From the NCBI GenBank assembly GCA_001931875.2, contig MSJH02000765.1, forward strand, positions 62,001-126,000: 64,000 bases of DNA, given 5' to 3'. The notes beneath the pieces are model-generated. The model saw only the letters and a program-made list of their open reading frames with translations, had not been told where the DNA came from and ran no database searches. Each line of letters opens with the position of its first letter. The first letter of the stretch is position 1. The position numbers and the translations under genes were made by a program. This DNA is from Byssochlamys sp. IMV 00236. Lineage: Eukaryota; Ascomycota; Eurotiomycetes; Eurotiales; Thermoascaceae. Of this stretch, positions 24,153 to 33,801 are shown one piece after another.

Positions 24153-24713
24153 TTAAGACACGAGACAACTCCCCTTATATTTTGCTCTATCATCCTCCAT
24201 GAAGAAATCAATATCTTCCTCCTTAATGACAACATCTTCACCAATGCCCCGTCTGCGTCTCCAATTCCGCTCCGTATTCGTCAAATGTCCGTCTCTCCAT
24301 GCCTTGCCATAGAACTGTTTTGCTTCATCTCGTGTGCGCCAACGAAGAATGTCATATGTGCTATTTGCCGTCATCGCAGCATCTCGATCCCTTGGGCCTG
24401 GTGTACCTCTCTCTGGATCATGCTTCAAAACATTGACTCTCACACCGCGGTTGCGGAACTTGGTACCCCACATACGGTCCTCGTCGGGGGTGACAAAGAT
24501 GGTGATGCGGGAGGGAGATACGGGGTATGCTAGGAGATAATCGAGGGCGTCTGCATCCACTCCATAAGGAATAGGCCCGATTATGAAGTCGTCGCCACGA
24601 GCGATGGCAGCATCAATGCGCTTGGTGTAGTGTTTGCGGAAATAACTAGCGTCCGGGCCAGTGTCTAGCGGGCCGGATATGAAGGCAATTTCTCGGTGGG
24701 AGGTCTGCTCCAT
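24153..24713 (-). CDS. hypothetical Rossmann-like protein, 186 residues
   Basis: This single-exon gene is read from the ATG at 24713 (MEQTSHREIAFISGPLDTG); the frame stays open upstream but that part looks like leader sequence. The pattern IAFISGPLD, then a helix with HYTKRIDAAIARGDDFIIGP, then DADALDYLL and SRITIFVTP, is an alternating strand-helix fold. It resembles nucleotide-binding proteins of the SLOG/deoxyribosyltransferase type. This is a fold impression, not a firm family assignment. The C-terminal half is rich in Arg and acidic residues (NWRRRRGIGEDVVIKEEDID). I cannot give a substrate or pathway. Confidence 0.65.
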   Translation of the reverse strand: MEQTSHREIAFISGPLDTGPDASYFRKHYTKRIDAAIARGDDFIIGPIPYGVDADALDYLLAYPVSPSRITIFVTPDEDRMWGTKFRNRGVRVNVLKHDPERGTPGPRDRDAAMTANSTYDILRWRTRDEAKQFYGKAWRDGHLTNTERNWRRRRGIGEDVVIKEEDIDFFMEDDRAKYKGSCLVS

Positions 24714-25893
24714 GTCTGATTTGGAGTGTTGGCTGCTAAACAGCTCTTGCGAGTGAAGTCTTTCTATATCCACGACAATAGCTTCTGTGTAGTAGGATGA
24801 TAAGACAGGATGGCGTTGACTACTGAATAATGTAGATGAAGGCACAGCACTGGAGACATGATCTAAGTCACCGCTGGCTTAGGTGCTAAATGAGCCGGCC
24901 CCCTAATGTGGACTCTGCCACGACTTGATGGCACGAAGAAAACATCCAGCAGAAAGAATTTGTCTCTCATAGTTTTCAAACGCTGCTCCATTACTGGAAT
25001 AAGTCTAACCAGGTACGTACTTCTATTCTAAGATTGCTGAGCGATTCGTCTTCTATCAGCAAGGATTTACATGGTAGATGGATATGAGCATTGAATTTCT
25101 TGCATTGGTTATCGCCGTAGTAGTACACATGCAGATCAAAAATAAAGTCACAGACTAGATAGAATCAGATAATTGTGAACGGGAATCATCCAGATCCATG
25201 CAACTCACTTTACGGTCGACAGTTCGTAGTCATGGAAGCACTCAAGAAAGTATAAGTATAACCACTCGAACTTCGGCCGGCTCCATCGATTTCTAGGCTC
25301 GTTGCTCTAAATCCCCAAAAACTCGGAGTAATGATTCAAGACCAGATTCATCATTCCCGTAGCCACGCCCTCAGGTTTATCCCTGGCCATTGACTGATAT
25401 ATAGGTACCGGAGCTTCCTCGTTGACTTGACTTGCGGGGAGTCGATTTAGGTGTTGCTTGCGTGTCCCGTGGAACTGATCCAATCGAGATATCTAAATTT
25501 TAATACCTCGTAGACTGATTCTACCTCAAAATCCAGTTTTATAATCCCACGCGGCTCTAGGAGACGTACAAATAGGGTTCTGAGAGTTAGAGTCAGAAAG
25601 GATTATATCGGGGATTCCTCCACAGTCAGTCGTTGTCGAATGGCCAGAGCTGAACTGGCATTGAGTCCCTTCTTCCTGGTAGAGCGCTGTTAAGACATTG
25701 CTAGGTGAATATGCCCTGGACGTCGCCCTCGTTCGAGCATGGGCAATTCACTTCCCTGATGTGAGAGCAGTTCATAGCACCATGCGGCCCAGCCAGCTCG
25801 TGATGAAGGAATCTTTGGCTGAGATTTGCATTTTATACAGCCATGCGTACTTCCATCTCGAAATTCTGCCAGAGACGGATCGGTGCAACGATA
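24714..25893. other. intergenic, start of accessory-looking region
   Basis: This 1.2 kb stretch contains only one short frame (25698-25913, plus) with no recognisable motif. It leads into the repeat-bearing chimeric locus. Confidence 0.5.
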
Positions 25894-26454
25894 TCAATAG
25901 CACGGGTTGCTGAATAAGATCTTCAATATAATGTGGGTTTTCACTCGTCTCAGCATTTCCGAATCTTCCGCTTCAAGGTCTTTAGGAAGCTTCTCTCCGC
26001 CGTTTAGGATTTCCAAGTAATAGTCATTTACTTGCTCATGGAGGAGACTCCTAGGAATGTCTGGAAATTTGTAGATTATAGCACCTCCATTCACAGGACG
26101 ACGTGGAGGAGGTGAAAATTGAGGAGGCGGAAGCGGGGTTAAACCCATAATCCTCCTGGATCGAGGTCGGCTATCTTGATATTGAGGAATTTTAGCCGTT
26201 GAAAATATTGGCTGAATCTTTATATTGAGTTCAGCAAATAAAGAAAGATAGACAATAATCCTAGTCGATAATCCGTTGGTATCCTGCTCCGGCGCACCGC
26301 TCTCTTCACCACCTGTACAGTCTGCCGCCGCGCTGTCTGCCTCGAGAAGTTTGTCGATGAAGTTCTGCTTGACCTTTAAGCCTATCTGGGGTATACCGCG
26401 ACGCTTCAATTCCGCCTTCAAGTCGGTCACCTTCCATTTGGCGTAGTCGGTCAT
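25894..26454 (-). pseudogene. chimeric open frame: copied Acinus SAP exon fused to repeat and unknown sequence
   Basis: The first 60 codons repeat the Acinus N-terminus, including the SAP domain, with only T24I- and S48C-type changes (PQIGLK, AADCTGG). After the triplet DTN the frame enters a 132-base direct repeat (GLSTRIIVYLSLFAELNIKI). It then continues into an unrelated proline-rich and acidic part (PLPPPQFSPPPRRP, DIPRSLLHEQVNDYYLEIL) before the stop at 25894. The original gene is 607 residues, so the RRM, RSB motif and RGG tail are missing. The frame is open for 186 residues and could be expressed. No promoter from the parent was copied, since homology stops about seven bases upstream of the ATG. 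I class it as a gene fragment and probably not a functional Acinus. Confidence 0.6.
26147..26278 (-). repeat. direct repeat copy A flanking the Acinus fragment
   Basis: This 132-base stretch resembles 26581-26712 in the same orientation. Shared blocks include ATAATCCTCCTG versus ATAATTCTCCTG and a final GATAATCCGTTG versus GATAATCTGTTG. Its end abuts the Acinus fragment. Confidence 0.7.
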
Positions 26455-26461
26455 TGTGACT
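26276..26461 (-). repeat. duplicated Acinus 5' fragment (second copy of 21045-21230)
   Basis: These 186 bases align without gaps to 21045-21230, with about eight mismatches counted by eye. Both ends are sharp: similarity begins at TTGGTATCC and ends at TGTGACT just before the start codon on the minus-strand reading. Confidence 0.9.
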
Positions 26462-26508
26462 TCAAATTCATAAAGTATAGTAATGAACAGCAGATTATAC
26501 TTGCCAAA

Positions 26509-26535
26509 AGAATAAGAATAAGAATGAGAATAAGC
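26509..26535. repeat. short AAGAAT/AAGAATA-type microsatellite
   Basis: A small imperfect tandem tract (AAGAATAAGAATAAGAATG and on) sits in AT-rich DNA between the Acinus fragment and repeat copy B. Confidence 0.6.
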
Positions 26536-26580
26536 CTGTATATAAACAGCTTATAGAGCAAGAATAAGAAAGCTAAGATT

Positions 26581-26712
26581 ATAATTCTCCTGCATCGATG
26601 TCAGCTATCCTAAGATGAAGCCGTTTGAGCTACTGAAAATATCAGCTAGATTCTTATATCGAAGTTAACAGATAAAGAAAGGCAGACGATAGTTCTAGTT
26701 GATAATCTGTTG
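26581..26712 (-). repeat. direct repeat copy B
   Basis: This is the second 132-base copy, on the other side of the Acinus fragment. Read in the frame that is open in copy A, it contains stop codons. Most differences in the last 50 bases are C/T or G/A transitions. Confidence 0.7.
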
Positions 26713-26957
26713 TGGGCGATTTATAAGTACAAGTGACAGACGAGATTGCATTTTCCAAGAGAAAGTGGAAGGAAGAAGCCTATATAATAGGCCCAGAGAC
26801 AAAGCAGGAGTAATAAGCTGCCGATTCACATTCCCAGCTGTGAAAGGAAACAGCTCTTCGACCATCTCATCATTCACTAAAGAATTAGTCATTTCGGCAA
26901 AGAATTATGCATAACCAGGTACGCTTAGAGGAGCACAGAGCATTTCTAGATATCAAG

Positions 26958-27903
26958 CTACTGGCCAGGTTGGTGGTCTGGAGTTCTTTCGGGGGAGATA
27001 TCTGCGATACGGATCCTTTGAGTATCTTGGATATTGAGGGAAATAGCGGGGATATCTCAACTCACGGAAATCATTATGCACGCATTTAAAGATATAGGAA
27101 GCATTGCCCATTGCCACTAGATTGTTCGATACTGGAACTGGGATTTCCTTTCGAAGAGTGTGCGATAGACCTCTAGGATGTGCACGAAGCGCATAGCTCA
27201 TGAAGCTAGATGGCAGGACACCGGCGTGTTCGAAATCTATCACCCAAAGTTGACCATTTACATCGACAGGAAAATTGCTGCGGTGAAAATCTGCATAATA
27301 GCACATAAGTGGTTCGTTACTGAAATCAACTTTGTCTTGTCGGCCATTGATTCTATTGAACCACTGAAGAGCCTTTGAGAGGTATTAGTACTTCAGTGAT
27401 ATGTAGTAAATATCAGAACATACCCTGTTGATATATGCTTCCAACTTGGCCGTAGAGGCAAGGTGTACAGGAGCCTCCTCATCATCAAAAATGGGATGCC
27501 GGATAAGGCCACCGCCTATGTTGCCAAACACACCAGATGGCGGGGGAACACTGACTAACTCACAGAGAGCCTGGACTCTCTGTTCATCAGAGGCCTGGCC
27601 TTCAATGTCGATATTTTCCATGAGGATATATGTTCCCTTCCCCTCGGTCTGGAAAGCGTGGTATATTTCAGGAATCCGAAAAACCGGATTATCTTTGGAC
27701 ATCATGTAATTGTAGAAAAACAACTGCGTGTGCGCTTCACTCATTGAAGCATTGTTGTATTTGATGAATATTTCCCTATCCTTGCTCGAGTAGGTGAGGT
27801 GATTGCGGCGAGACCCTTCCCTCTTGCAGAGCTCAATGACGAGCTCTTTGCTGGGCAGGTCAGGAATGGAAGGATTCAAGATTTCTTTCTCTGTAATCAA
27901 CAT
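26958..27903 (-). CDS. APH-fold phosphotransferase family protein
   Basis: The gene encodes a small kinase-like phosphotransferase of the aminoglycoside/choline phosphotransferase superfamily. Exon 1 runs 27903-27424 and joins across a 51-base intron to an exon starting at 27372. The N-lobe includes EIFIKYNNASMSEA (possible ATP lysine) and the hinge-like TYILMENIDIEGQ. The catalytic loop reads YYADFHRSNFPVD, with Asp, His and Asn in place, and the metal-binding motif reads WVIDFEHAG. The 3' end is uncertain. A GTGAGT donor at about 27050 could splice to a CAG ending near 26986, giving a stop at 26958, or the frame could read through to 26953. The true substrate cannot be told; fungi have many such paralogues. 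Confidence 0.78.
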
Positions 27904-28590
27904 ATTGTGAAAATGGATAGTATCAATATCGAGATCGTGTGGAGCTGAGGTGACGAGGAAGTTTCATTCTGCAATGAGGCAAGAGTGATGGTTGTTGAGC
28001 GCTGGCGAAACATTATTATTTAGTACCTGGCCAGCGCTTCCCCTGATTGGTCCGTTTCGTTGCTCAGCATCATGTAACTTTCACAAACACCATTTTCTAC
28101 GCGAAACCTTGCTGTTTGTAGTGCCAGGTTCCTCTTATTCCAGATATAGCTTAGACTTTTACAGTGAATGATTCCTTTATGCCCCGAATCATCTAACAGC
28201 TCAAAAAGTCATCTTGACAGTGATAGCTGGGAGCTCCATTATGAATAACTGCATTCTTCGCAGCGTTCCTGATAGCATTAATTTGGAAACATCGGAGTCA
28301 GAAATATAAGTCGGCTCCGTATGGCTTTCCATCTAATAAGGGTCCAAATTTCTCATTTCAATATGATAACGCTGGGACCAGAGCCCATGACGTAAAGTAT
28401 AGACTTTTTCTCGTAAAGGACTCGGATCATCGCTTGATCACCTCATGCTGTTTATGTTCTTCGCCTTCAAGGGCACCTTGTCCGATCGTGGCTGCTCCAA
28501 GGCAAATAAATCATGGGTGATCATCTATGAACTTTCTTCGGTCGTGAAGAAAGCGTACCACACATGCTATTATCTTCTCAGTTACCAGCC
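27904..28590. other. intergenic
   Basis: About 0.7 kb lies between the phosphotransferase start and the stop of the next minus-strand candidate. I see no gene. Confidence 0.5.
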
Positions 28591-28959
28591 TCAGGAAGAA
28601 TATGTGCCAAATAAAAAAAAAATCAAGGGCAGCATAGACCATACAAATTTAATTCGAGTGCTACGCCTATGTAGGCCTGTCTCGAGTAACATTTCCTCAT
28701 CGTGTATGCCCAATTGAGCCATTCTTCGAGGATTGTATTCGGCGATCATATGGTTTGATAGGGGTTCTAAGGAGCGGGAAACAGTAATTAGTACCTACAT
28801 AAGCATTTGGTTCCTAGTATACACTCGACCCACTGACTTACCTGCCCTATGTGATTCCTGCCGATCTCGTCTGCAATAGGCCCAAACAACTAGCAGGGAC
28901 GAAGGAGCAGTGACAATGAGACTAACCAAGGCAATAACGACTGCTACCGACCACGCCAT
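28591..28959 (-). CDS. candidate small spliced membrane protein, 97 residues
   Basis: This candidate is not a single open frame. Exon 1 (28959-28842) and exon 2 (28766-28591) join across a 75-base intron with GTAAGT donor and TTAG acceptor, and the total is an exact multiple of three. The product starts with a hydrophobic helix (MAWSVAVVIALVSLIVTAPS) followed by a basic CRRDR stretch. It continues EYNPRRMAQLGIHDEEMLLE and ends in another hydrophobic stretch (WSMLPLIFFLFGTYSS). No family is recognised. The evidence is splice logic and a plausible two-helix topology only, so it could be chance. It is divergent from the Clr5-ankyrin gene. Confidence 0.38.
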
Positions 28960-29649
28960 AGTATAACGGCCCTAGAGAAATTACGAAAGACGAGAGATGT
29001 AGTGACCATTGCCATTACTACCAACTTTAAATGGTCTCCTTAGAGGTACGATCAAAATCTTTTGGGTCGGTGAACTTGCTAACAATAAAGTCGGGTAAGG
29101 AATAGGGGAATGATGCTCTGAAAAGCAGATTTCGGTCGCCTCCAGTAAGGCGCGCGGAGTGGAGAATGCCAATTTTACAAAATTGTTGCTGAGAGAGGGC
29201 AACGCTTGGGGATGCGAACTATAGAGGCAAAAACAGAATTCTGGTAAGTATTAGAGATTCTGGCCTTGGCGAATCAAGTTGAAAATTGAGATTGTATGGT
29301 AGTACCGCCAGATCTACAAAGATCAAGCGGAAATCCTCCTTTTGGTGATGATATTACGTGGCAATGCTAAACCCCGGCTTCAGCCAATCGTGCTTTGACA
29401 CCGCCGCGAGGCTGTATCTAAATCAAATTCCGGAATCGACCAATCACTGTGGTCCGACCGTTGAGGATCATAGCTGCAAGGCTGGCTGCAGGAAGGTTAT
29501 ATATTATACTGACCATCCGGGCCTCTTGATTTCGGGACTCAGAGTCTCACGAATCTTGTTTTTTCTGGTAAATAAATGAACAACTTCAAAAGTGGATTGG
29601 ATTTTCCGTTGATCAGTGATCCTCTCGACTCGGGTATTTTCTCGAAACG
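28960..29649. other. intergenic, promoter of Clr5-ankyrin gene
   Basis: About 0.7 kb separates the two divergent starts. No motif stands out and no further gene is supported. Confidence 0.5.
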
Positions 29650-32600
29650 ATGTCGAAAAAGCCATCTAGGATTCCCGATAAGAATTGGGAAAAGCACAAG
29701 CAAGAAATAATCTCCCTTTATCTGGAGTCTGGATCAACTCTAGAGCGGACAATGAACTGCATGTTCATTAATCATGGTTTTCAAGCAAGGTATTAAGATG
29801 TCTCTCCTCGAAAGTCGAACGGGAACTGACATGACCGGCAGCAAGAACCAGTACACAAGGAAGCTGAAGGATTGGAGAATCGCAAAAAATTCGAAATCTA
29901 GCATTTGGAAGTACGCTGATAGGAAACTGAGGAGTCGAGCACGAGAAGGTAAAAAGAGCAATGTATTGCTCCATGGAACACTGCAACCACAGAGCAAGGT
30001 CCGGAAAGAAATTGCGCGCCATGTCACCTTCACCAGCACGTTCGAAAACATGGAGGGTGCATCTACTCCTGAGGGTATCACCATTTTCACTCCACCCGCC
30101 GATAACTTTGCTTTGAGCCATCGCGAGGTCTACATCGGTAACTTGCCGTCGGTGCAGCTCAAGGAGAAAGTCCAAACTTTCAGTATGTATCTGTTGTTTT
30201 TGATTATTGAGCAAGGGCAAGGGTTTGGAGTGGATATACGGGTGATATCTGACTATCGGTAGTACAACATCTGTTACGTGAAACGTTCCCGCTTCGTAAT
30301 GCCGGACACGCAATTAGCGTTCTTGACAGAATAGGAAAGACCTGGAATCAATCATACGATCTTGATTGCTTGCGGACGATGAGACAGCAAATCTCGACAC
30401 TTCGAAAAAGCCCTGACATTCTCCGAGAAGAAGAGTTGTCATATGTACGGTCTGATACAGTGGATGAAAATGACAAATTTTTCTTCCACTATGTACTTCC
30501 AGAGGCCCTGGAACACAAAGAGGTCTATTCGAACAGTGTGTGTAATAACTCGGGAATCATGTCTCCGATTTCGATTGTGGGACGCTTGATAAACTGTCTT
30601 ATTATCATGCTCATCAATAATCTACTCGACCGCCAGCAAATATGTTCCTTCTTTGGAGAACTGATAACGGAAAATAATTCTGTTACTTTACCTAGGTTCT
30701 GCTCACGAACATCACCCTTTCTCAAGATATTCTTGAGAAGGCTATTCCCGCGTGCTGTCCATTCAGGAGACACTTCACTCGCTGGGAAAATCATGGAGCA
30801 TGGAGTTCACCCTGACACATTCGGTACATGGAGTCCACTCGAAACAGCAGTTGATAATAAGGACCTGGCAATGGTTGAATTGTTGTGTAAAGCAGGAGCG
30901 AGGCCTCAGATTCGCAGACAGGTTCAGATCCTAATGAATCGAGACAGAACTCCAGTGTTACGTACACTTCTCGCTTGCGGGGCCGACCCCGAACGCTTTA
31001 TGATGAACGAAGAGCCTGGGTACCCTCAAATTTATGCCGCATCAATAGGCAACCTTGAGGCTGTGGATCTTTTCTTAAGGAAAGGAGCTAGAGTGAATCT
31101 TTATCTACCATTGTATTACGGGACTGCTCTACAGGCAGCTACTGCTCATGGTGATTTGCAGTTGGTGAAAGCTCTCATTGAAGCAGGTGCCGACGTTAAT
31201 GCCCCTCATGGTGCCGAATACGAGCTGTGTGATCTAGACAATCCTTCCCATATGATACGCGCTGAACAGTGTTCTCTTCGAACTCCGATCCAAATTGCTG
31301 CCATGGACGATAATTACCAGCTTGTACAGTTACTATTCGAGTACGGAGCCTCAGCAAATGTCTTTCCATCCCCCCCTTTGGAAACCGTTGCTCTCCATAG
31401 CCGCAAGATGTTTAGAGACACGCAAATCTATGCGTATCATACTAGCATTTCAACTGCAATCCAATACGCAGCTGAGAATCAAAACTTTGGCCTTGTCGCT
31501 CAGTTCCTCTCTGCCGGAGTCGATCCTGATTCCAGAGCTTATACGGATTACGGGGATACCGCGCTTCAGATATCAGCCAGGCTGGGGGACGAAGAAGTTG
31601 TGTCGCTATTACTAATGAATGGGGCTGACGTGAACGCTCCCCCTGCTATGTTCAATGGCCGAACAGCTGTCCAGGCATGTGCGGAAAGTGGAAGTATTCC
31701 TATTGCTCTGGCTTTGTTGCAGCGAGGCGCTAACCTGAATGCGCCTGCCTGTTGTATAGGAGGGATGACTGCTCTACAGGCTGCTGTAAGCCGAGGTCAT
31801 AGGCATATGTTTGAATTTCTCTATGCCAATGGTGCTGATCTACACGCCCCCCCAGCGCTTGCGAGAGGTCTTACCGCTGTACAAGCGGCGGCAAATGGCG
31901 GTCATGCTGAATTCCTGCGATACCTTATAGGCCTCGGGGCGAATGTTAATGCGCCAGAATCTAGATACGGAGGTAGCACTGCTCTTCAAGCTGCCATACG
32001 CCATAGGGACCTTTCGATGATGGCAATCCTCGTTCAAAATGATGCAGATGTGAATGCTCCAGCTTCTTCCGTTTCTGGGACTCCCCTTCAAGAAGCTTCT
32101 AAGGCTGACTGGCTGGATGGGGTAAAGTATCTTTTACGACATGGCGCCAATATGGACGACTATTATGATTCTGGGTGTTCATTAGGATGGGCTATCCGTC
32201 ACGGTAATAGAGAATTGGTGGAGCTGTTCCTGGAAAACGGAGCTAAAGTTCTCGATGCGAATCTTCTTTGCGTCGCACTAGGTGCGAATGTCGGGCATGA
32301 GATAATCGATCTGCTTCTGGAAGCAGACGGCGTACTCGATATTATCAACGGCAGATCGCCTTTTGCAATGGCTTTGAATTACCCTCATGAGGATGCTCAG
32401 ATTACGCAGTTGTTCCTTGATAGGATACTGACTCTTCCGAAGCCTTTGCGGGACGAACACATCCGGCAGGCATGGGATTATCTCCCACTTTGTCATAAAT
32501 CAGAGAACGAGGGACCGAGTTTATTTGAACCTTTTCTGGAGACAGGTGCCGATATCAACTGGCATCACAATGACACAAAAACGACATTTTTACAGCGCGT

Positions 32601-33075
32601 TATGAAGCACAAGTGGGAGACCTGTTATCCCATTTCTGTTCTTCTTGATAAAGGGGCGTCAGTACACATCCCCGCTACGTCAGAAATAGGAACACCTCTC
32701 CAGGAAGCGATACTGTTAGACAATATGGACGCCATAAATCTCATCTTAGAACATAACCCAGACGTGAATGCTCCTCCCGCCGAAAGATACGGAGCGACTG
32801 CCCTTCAGGCAGCTGCAATCAAGGGCTTGATCCAGGTAGCCATTACACTTCTACAGCGTGGAGCAGACGTTGCAGCACCTGCAGCACCACATGAGGGACG
32901 GACAGCGATCGATGGCGCTGCAGAGAACGGGCGATGGGATATGCTGCAATTGCTTTTGAATATGTATCAAGGGTCAGAGGATCTTAGAGCTGTCTGCACG
33001 AGCGCGGCAGGCTACGCGCAGAAAGAAGGCCACATTGAAATTGCTGAGTGGCTGAGAGCATACCCTGGTGCTTGA
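29650..33075 (+). CDS. Clr5-domain protein with many ankyrin repeats
   Basis: Exons 29650-29789, 29842-30182 and 30263-33075 join in frame to 1097 residues. The N-terminus is a Clr5 domain (PF14420 type), with NWEKHKQEIISLYLESGSTL, then FQASKNQYTRKLKDW across the first intron. A middle linker precedes about 18-20 ankyrin repeats from residue about 310 to the end. Repeats show the fungal consensus GADVNAPPA, GRTAVQA, GSTALQAA and GADVAAPAA. The protein should be soluble and act by protein-protein contacts. Clr5 domains are found in fungal proteins linked to heterochromatin (fission yeast Clr5) and in ankyrin proteins of unknown role. The start at 29650 gives the full Clr5 domain. It lies in the accessory-looking region beside repeats and a zinc-cluster relic. 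Confidence 0.88.
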
Positions 33076-33261
33076 ATTCTCTATTCCTGAGACTGAATCA
33101 CCGCAGCCGATATTCCAAGAAATCCCAGTTATTCAGAGACTACACAACGTGAGGCACGTTGGAGGATAAATTACATGTATCAAAGTTAGGATTTCTACCT
33201 TACAAATTACATAGATACCTAGGTATATCATCTCGATCTAGAGATGTTGGAGGAGAATATT

Positions 33262-33474
33262 TCAACTGTCAGGCAGGACCAATCTACATATCGCACTTGT
33301 AGTCATCGAGTAGAATATATACAGTGATATTAAGTGGACGAGTTGACGACTAGAGCTATAAAAGCAATCGATGTCCAACGCAGTGCAACTCTCGCAAATG
33401 GGGCGGTTCTTATCACACTTTTTGCATCCTAGTCGGCAGGTCCAACACGCTGCACCTTCAATGAATGTATGCAT
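33262..33474 (-). pseudogene. Zn(II)2Cys6 zinc-cluster relic
   Basis: A 70-codon frame carries one complete fungal zinc cluster: CWTC, six residues, C, then RPIC, ESC and DIDC, matching the Cys-X2-Cys-X6-Cys-X6-Cys-X2-Cys-X6-Cys spacing. After YSSS the frame turns into unrelated residues and stops. Normal family members continue for 400-600 residues with a fungal transcription-factor domain, which is absent on this strand. It is therefore a truncated remnant, or one exon whose partner exons are gone. Confidence 0.6.
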
Positions 33475-33801
33475 TATTGACGCGAAGCAAAAGTTCGTCT
33501 CTTCTGGTCGCTAGTGCGAGTCTTTGGTTCATAGAGACACGCTTATTAGCTATCCTAATAAGATATAATTTGTAGTTGAGTGAGTGAAAGGTCAAGGGAC
33601 CTACGCTACGTATAATATGCAGCTGGGGCGCGGTTCACGTCTGACCACCCTCCTTCAGCCCGCTAAAGCGTTCGTTAATGGGGCCAAATGTCCTTGCACC
33701 CCCGTGGTAGAACGTGTGTTCCCCATCCCCCATTCCATTCCCACCAAGAAATCCGTTACCGACAACAATATTCGCAACATTACCTTGGGTAATTACCCAG
33801 C
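33475..33801. other. intergenic, P450 promoter
   Basis: About 0.3 kb lies between the zinc-cluster relic and the first P450 start. It should hold the P450 promoter; no motif is distinctive. Confidence 0.5.
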
